In this document: positions 5,650-8,919 of the stretch, in pieces
Layout of the letters: each line of letters begins with the position of its first letter
How positions within the stretch are numbered: the stretch's first letter is position 1
Assembly: GCA_900554985.1 (NCBI GenBank)
Contig: USJQ01000032.1
Span: 1-8,919 of the forward strand
Source: an uncultured Collinsella sp.
GTDB lineage: Bacteria; Actinomycetota; Coriobacteriia; Coriobacteriales; Coriobacteriaceae
Direction: 5' to 3'
Length of the DNA: 8,919 nucleotides
Notes under the pieces: generated by a model
Told to the model about the DNA's origin: nothing
The model's input: the letters and a program-made list of their open reading frames with translations, nothing else
Databases searched by the model: none
Translations under genes and position numbers: made by a program

Positions 5650-6213
5650 ATGGTTCCATCGCAGCATTCCGCGTTGAGGGGCGCCTTTGAGTGGATCGCG
5701 GTCATCGCAATCGCGCTCGTGGCCACCTTCCTGATCCGCACCTTTGTGGTCGAGCCCTTTGTGGTACCCACCGGCTCCATGGAGGACACGATCGAGATTG
5801 GCGACCAGATCCTGGCACAAAAGGTGAGCCTCGAGCTCGGTCAGCCCGTCAAACAGGGTGATATCGTGGTGTTCCACAACCCCGATGCCACTTCCGAGCA
5901 TGATGTTCTTGTCAAGCGTGCTATTGCCACGGCCGGCCAGACGGTCGACCTGCAGGACGGCAAGGTGGTCGTTGACGGCCAAGCGCTCGACGAGGACTAT
6001 ACGACGGGCATGAGCTGGCCGCTTTCGGTCCAAGCGCCTGGCGCCCAGGTGAGTTATCCCTACACCGTTCCCGACGGGTGCGTGTGGGTGATGGGCGACA
6101 ACCGCGAAAACTCTGCCGACTCGCGCTACTTTGGTCCCGTCGATCGCTCTGATTTGATCGCTGTGGCGCTTGTGCGCTACTGGCCGCTCAACCGCATCGG
6201 CGCTATCGACTAA
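5650..6213 (+). CDS. lepB: Signal peptidase I
   Basis: This membrane-bound serine protease removes signal peptides from exported proteins. The product is 187 residues, typical of short Gram-positive type enzymes with one N-terminal membrane anchor (about 13-33, rich in Ile, Val and Ala) and the catalytic domain outside. PTGSMEDTI carries the nucleophile Ser43, and VLVKRAIA carries the general base Lys89. The conserved box MGDNRENSADSRYFG is near the C-terminus. I chose ATG 5650 because GAGGAG ends 5 bases before it. A GTG at 5644 overlapping the trmD stop is possible and adds two residues. It is the last gene before the gap to glyQ, and I see no terminator after it. Confidence 0.94.
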   Translation: MVPSQHSALRGAFEWIAVIAIALVATFLIRTFVVEPFVVPTGSMEDTIEIGDQILAQKVSLELGQPVKQGDIVVFHNPDATSEHDVLVKRAIATAGQTVDLQDGKVVVDGQALDEDYTTGMSWPLSVQAPGAQVSYPYTVPDGCVWVMGDNRENSADSRYFGPVDRSDLIAVALVRYWPLNRIGAID

Positions 6214-6220
6214 AAACCGC

Positions 6221-6226
6221 TATAGT
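6221..6226 (+). promoter_or_regulatory. Possible -10 box upstream of glyQ
   Basis: TATAGT (five of six matches to TATAAT) lies in the 51-base gap between lepB and glyQ. It would start a transcript near 6233 and leave a leader of about 30 bases. There is no recognisable -35 box at the expected distance, and no terminator separates lepB from glyQ, so readthrough may suffice. The gap is too short for a T-box leader. Confidence 0.25.
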
Positions 6227-6264
6227 ACAGTACCTAACCGTTTCGACGAGGGGATATTAGAGGC

Positions 6265-7176
6265 ATGAACGCTTCATCGCTTTCCTTCCAAGACATCATC
6301 CTGCGCCTCCAGCAGTACTGGGGCGAGCAGGGCTGCGTCATTATGCAGCCCTATGACTCCGAGGTCGGTGCCGGTACCTTCCATACCGCGACCACGCTGC
6401 GCTCGCTCGGTCCCGCCGAATGGCGCACCTGCTATGCGCAGCCCTGCCGCCGTCCCGCCGACGGCCGCTACGGCGAGAACCCTAACCGCATGCAGCACTA
6501 CTATCAGTTCCAGGTGCTCATTAAGCCCTCTCCGGTTAATGCTCAGGAGCTTTACCTGGGGTCTCTTGCTGCCATTGGCCTGGACCCCAACGACCATGAC
6601 GTCCGTTTTGTCGAGGACGACTGGGAGAGCCCGACGCTGGGCGCCTGGGGCCTTGGCTGGGAGGTCTGGCTCAACGGCATGGAGGTCACGCAGTTCACGT
6701 ACTTCCAGCAGGTGGGCGGTATCGAGGTCGACCCCGTGCCCGTCGAGATCACCTATGGCCTGGAGCGTATCGCCATGTACGCTCAGGGCGTCAACTCGGT
6801 CTACGATCTGGTGTGGAGCTATCTGCCCGACGGCACGCCCATGACCTATGGCGACGTGTTCCTCGAGAACGAGCGCGAGTTCAGTGCCTATAACTTTGAG
6901 GTCGCCAACGTCGAGATGATGCGTCAGAAGTTTGACGACTACGAGGCCGAGTGCCATTCCTGCCTGGAGCGCAAGCTGCCGTTGCCGGCGTACGACTGTG
7001 TCATGAAGTGCAGCCACGCCTTCAACCTGCTCGATGCCCGCGGCGCCCTGTCCGCGGTCGAGCGTGCCAACTACATCCTGCGCGTCCGCGCCGTCGCCAA
7101 GGCGTGCTGCGAGGCCTACATGGCCGAGGTCGCCGGAGTCAACGAGAATGCCGACCAGGAAGGCGAGGTGGCGTAA
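6265..7176 (+). CDS. glyQ: Glycyl-tRNA synthetase alpha subunit
   Basis: GlyQ is the catalytic subunit of the bacterial alpha2beta2 glycyl-tRNA synthetase. It activates glycine with ATP and, with GlyS, charges tRNA-Gly. The 303 residues match the family almost end to end: [18 protein letters not shown] (7-24), [14 protein letters not shown], the stretch ending in [53 protein letters not shown] and [11 protein letters not shown] (class II motif 3). A C-terminal Cys-containing segment (CHSCLERK, then [10 protein letters not shown]) precedes the last helix. GAGGGGA at 6248-6254 is the likely ribosome site, with 10-base spacing. The stop lies 3 bases before glyS, as expected for subunits made in equal amounts. 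Confidence 0.97.
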   Translation: MNASSLSFQDIILRLQQYWGEQGCVIMQPYDSEVGAGTFHTATTLRSLGPAEWRTCYAQPCRRPADGRYGENPNRMQHYYQFQVLIKPSPVNAQELYLGSLAAIGLDPNDHDVRFVEDDWESPTLGAWGLGWEVWLNGMEVTQFTYFQQVGGIEVDPVPVEITYGLERIAMYAQGVNSVYDLVWSYLPDGTPMTYGDVFLENEREFSAYNFEVANVEMMRQKFDDYEAECHSCLERKLPLPAYDCVMKCSHAFNLLDARGALSAVERANYILRVRAVAKACCEAYMAEVAGVNENADQEGEVA

Positions 7177-7179
7177 GCC

Positions 7180-8919
7180 ATGGCAGACGCTAAGGATTTC
7201 CTGTTTGAGATCGGTACGGAGGAAATGCCCTCTGCACCGCTGAACAATGCCGTCAAGCAGCTTGGTACCATGATCGCCAAGGGTCTCGACGAGGCCGGTC
7301 TGGCCCACGGCGAGGTCCGCGTGATCTCGAGCCCGCGTCGCCTGGCTGCGCTCGTTGCCGACGTTGCCACCGCGACCGATGAGGTTCACGAGGTCAAGCG
7401 TGGCCCCGCGGCAAACATCGCCTTCGACGCTGACGGTAACGCCACCAAGGCCGCCCAGGGCTTCGCCCGCAAGTGCGGTGTGGCTGCCGAGGACCTGGTC
7501 CGTCGTGAGGATACCGACGGTCGCGAGTATGTCTTTGCCGAGAAGAACATTCCCTCCGCACCGGCAACCCCGATCCTGACGGCCCTGTGCGAGAAGACCA
7601 TTGCCGGCCTGCAGTGGCCCAACTACCGCTCCCAGCGCTGGGGCCACGAGCACGCCACCTTCGTGCGCCCGGTCCGCTGGATTTGCTGCCTTCTGGGCGA
7701 GGATGTTGTGCCTGTGTCATTTGCCGACGTGACGAGCGGCAACACCACGCGCGGCCATCGCGTGCTCGGCCCCGGTGACCACGTTGTCGCCAGCCCCGCC
7801 GCCTACGAGCAGGTACTCGAGGACGCCGGCGTGCTTTCTGCCGAGCGCCGTCGCGAGGCCATCCTTGCCGGTATCTCCGAGGTCGAGGCCGCTCGCCCCG
7901 GCTGCCATGTCGATACGCCCAAGAAGGTCTTTGAGGAGGTCATTAACCTCTGCGAGTGGCCGACGGTGCTCGTCGGTACTTTCGACGAGGAGTTCCTCAA
8001 GGTCCCGCACGAGATTATCTGCGAGTCCATGCTCACCAACCAGCGCTACTTCCCGATCTATGACGGCGAGGGCAAGCTGACGCGTGAGTTCGTGGTCGTC
8101 TCCAACAGCAAGCCCGAGAACGCCGAGCGAGTGATCGACGGTAACGAGCGCGTCGTGCGCGCCCGTCTGGACGACGCTAAGTTCTTCTACGAGGAGGACC
8201 TGAAGATCTCCCTCGACGAGTTCCGTGAGCGTCTGTCCAAGGTTGCCTTCCAGGAGAAGCTCGGTAGCGTGCTCGCCAAGTCCGAGCGCATCGAGCAGCT
8301 CGCGCTCGCTATCGCCCGCGAGGCTCACCTGGGCGCCCATCTTGCCGCCGACGCTGCTCGCGCCGCACACCTGTGCAAGGCAGACCTGGTGTCCAACGCC
8401 GTCGTCGAGTTCACGAGCCAACAGGGCGTGATGGGCGGTTATTACGCGACCGCGATGGGGGAGAACGACGAGGTCGCCCATGCTATTCGCGATCACTATC
8501 GTCCCCGTTTTGCCGGTGACGAGCTGCCCGAGGGCACCGCTGGCTGCATCGTGGCCTGCGCCGACAAGCTCGATACCATCGCCGGTATCTTTGCCATCGG
8601 CGAGCCCCCGACCGGCTCCTCCGACCCCTACGCGCTGCGTCGTGCCGCTATCGGCATTATCAACATCCTGCGCGACCGCCTGCCGATCGACCCCACGTCG
8701 CTCATCGACTTTGCCCTCGAACTCTACAGTGAGCAGGGCATTGAGTTCGACGCCGCCGAGGTCGCCCAGCAGGTTCGTGACTTCTTCCATGGCCGCCTGG
8801 TGAGCATGGCCCGCGACGAAAAGATTCCGGCCGATACCGTCGCCGCCGTCTCCGCGGTGCACATCATCGCCCCGTCCGTCTTCTTCGCCCGCTGCGCCGC
8901 CCTCGACGAGGCCCGCAAG
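7180..8919 (+). CDS. glyS: Glycyl-tRNA synthetase beta subunit (3' end outside window)
   Basis: GlyS is the tRNA-binding beta subunit of the alpha2beta2 glycyl-tRNA synthetase. The frame is open from ATG 7180 to the window edge, giving 580 residues without a stop. E. coli GlyS has 689, so about 110 C-terminal residues, including most of the anticodon-binding domain, are missing only because the window ends. Family blocks in order are FLFEIGTEEMP (7-17), SSPRRLAALV, VKRGPAA, the RWGHEHATFVRPVRW region, RGHRVLG, a LCEWPTVLVG segment, then NERVVRARLDDAKFFYEED. The HD-like domain follows with LCKADLVSN, EFTSQQGVMGGYYA (about 408-421), YRPRFAGDELP, DKLDTIAGIF (about 462-471) and DPYALRRAA. It sits 3 bases after glyQ and is surely co-transcribed with it. 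Confidence 0.96.
   Translation, partial: MADAKDFLFEIGTEEMPSAPLNNAVKQLGTMIAKGLDEAGLAHGEVRVISSPRRLAALVADVATATDEVHEVKRGPAANIAFDADGNATKAAQGFARKCGVAAEDLVRREDTDGREYVFAEKNIPSAPATPILTALCEKTIAGLQWPNYRSQRWGHEHATFVRPVRWICCLLGEDVVPVSFADVTSGNTTRGHRVLGPGDHVVASPAAYEQVLEDAGVLSAERRREAILAGISEVEAARPGCHVDTPKKVFEEVINLCEWPTVLVGTFDEEFLKVPHEIICESMLTNQRYFPIYDGEGKLTREFVVVSNSKPENAERVIDGNERVVRARLDDAKFFYEEDLKISLDEFRERLSKVAFQEKLGSVLAKSERIEQLALAIAREAHLGAHLAADAARAAHLCKADLVSNAVVEFTSQQGVMGGYYATAMGENDEVAHAIRDHYRPRFAGDELPEGTAGCIVACADKLDTIAGIFAIGEPPTGSSDPYALRRAAIGIINILRDRLPIDPTSLIDFALELYSEQGIEFDAAEVAQQVRDFFHGRLVSMARDEKIPADTVAAVSAVHIIAPSVFFARCAALDEARK

Noticed and set aside
4847..5659. A 270-codon open frame on the minus strand opposite trmD
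   Set aside because: TrmD is canonical over its full length. The antisense frame follows from codon bias.
6214..6264. T-box riboswitch ahead of the glycyl-tRNA synthetase genes
   Set aside because: The gap is 51 bases, far too short, and contains no T-box core sequence or terminator.
6274..7653. A 459-codon open frame on the minus strand
   Set aside because: It lies opposite glyQ and the start of glyS, both unmistakable. Long antisense frames are expected in GC-rich coding DNA, and the translation resembles no family I know.
7717..8862. A 381-codon open frame on the minus strand
   Set aside because: It is antisense to glyS, whose family blocks cover the whole stretch, and it has no ribosome site or conserved motif that I can see.

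Overview
This is an ordinary housekeeping stretch from a GC-rich bacterium. The gene order and protein features fit the Coriobacteriia (Actinomycetota), most likely Collinsella or a close relative. The clues are a Firmicutes-style order obg-nadD-yqeK-rsfS in high-GC DNA, an rpsP-KH-rimM-trmD-lepB block, and the two-subunit glycyl-tRNA synthetase glyQ-glyS. The genus is an inference from style; it was not searched. I see no mobile element, CRISPR array, RNA gene, prophage or toxin-antitoxin pair, and no new multi-gene system.

Layout. (1) 2-2173, plus strand: the 3' end of obgE, then nadD, yqeK and rsfS, tightly packed and closed by a strong intrinsic terminator at 2216-2257. This operon combines ribosome assembly (Obg, RsfS) with NAD synthesis and a nucleotide-cleaving HD protein. 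(2) 2268-3521, minus strand: dinB, a Y-family DNA polymerase, convergent with rsfS and divergent from rpsP. (3) 3522-3722: a 201-base divergent control region with a possible leaderless promoter for dinB and one or two candidate promoters for rpsP. (4) 3723-6213, plus strand: rpsP, a KhpA-like KH gene, rimM, trmD and lepB. This is the classic 30S protein / 16S maturation / tRNA m1G37 methylation operon, running into the signal peptidase gene. The rplS gene that usually lies between trmD and lepB is absent. (5) 6265-8919, plus strand: glyQ and glyS. glyS runs off the right edge.

How the genes relate. Almost everything serves translation: 50S assembly and silencing (Obg, RsfS), 30S assembly (S16, RimM), RNA binding (KH protein), tRNA modification (TrmD), tRNA charging (GlyQS) and export of the products (LepB). 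NadD feeds NAD synthesis, and DinB is a DNA-damage-tolerance insert between the two translation blocks.

Most worth a second look: RsfS appears to lack about 11 residues that hold the first core strand and has an N-terminal extension. YqeK has tyrosine where the first HD-domain metal-binding histidine should be. The rimM TTG start codon lies exactly in the loop of a small perfect hairpin right after the upstream stop codon. dinB has a -10 box placed as for a leaderless transcript.
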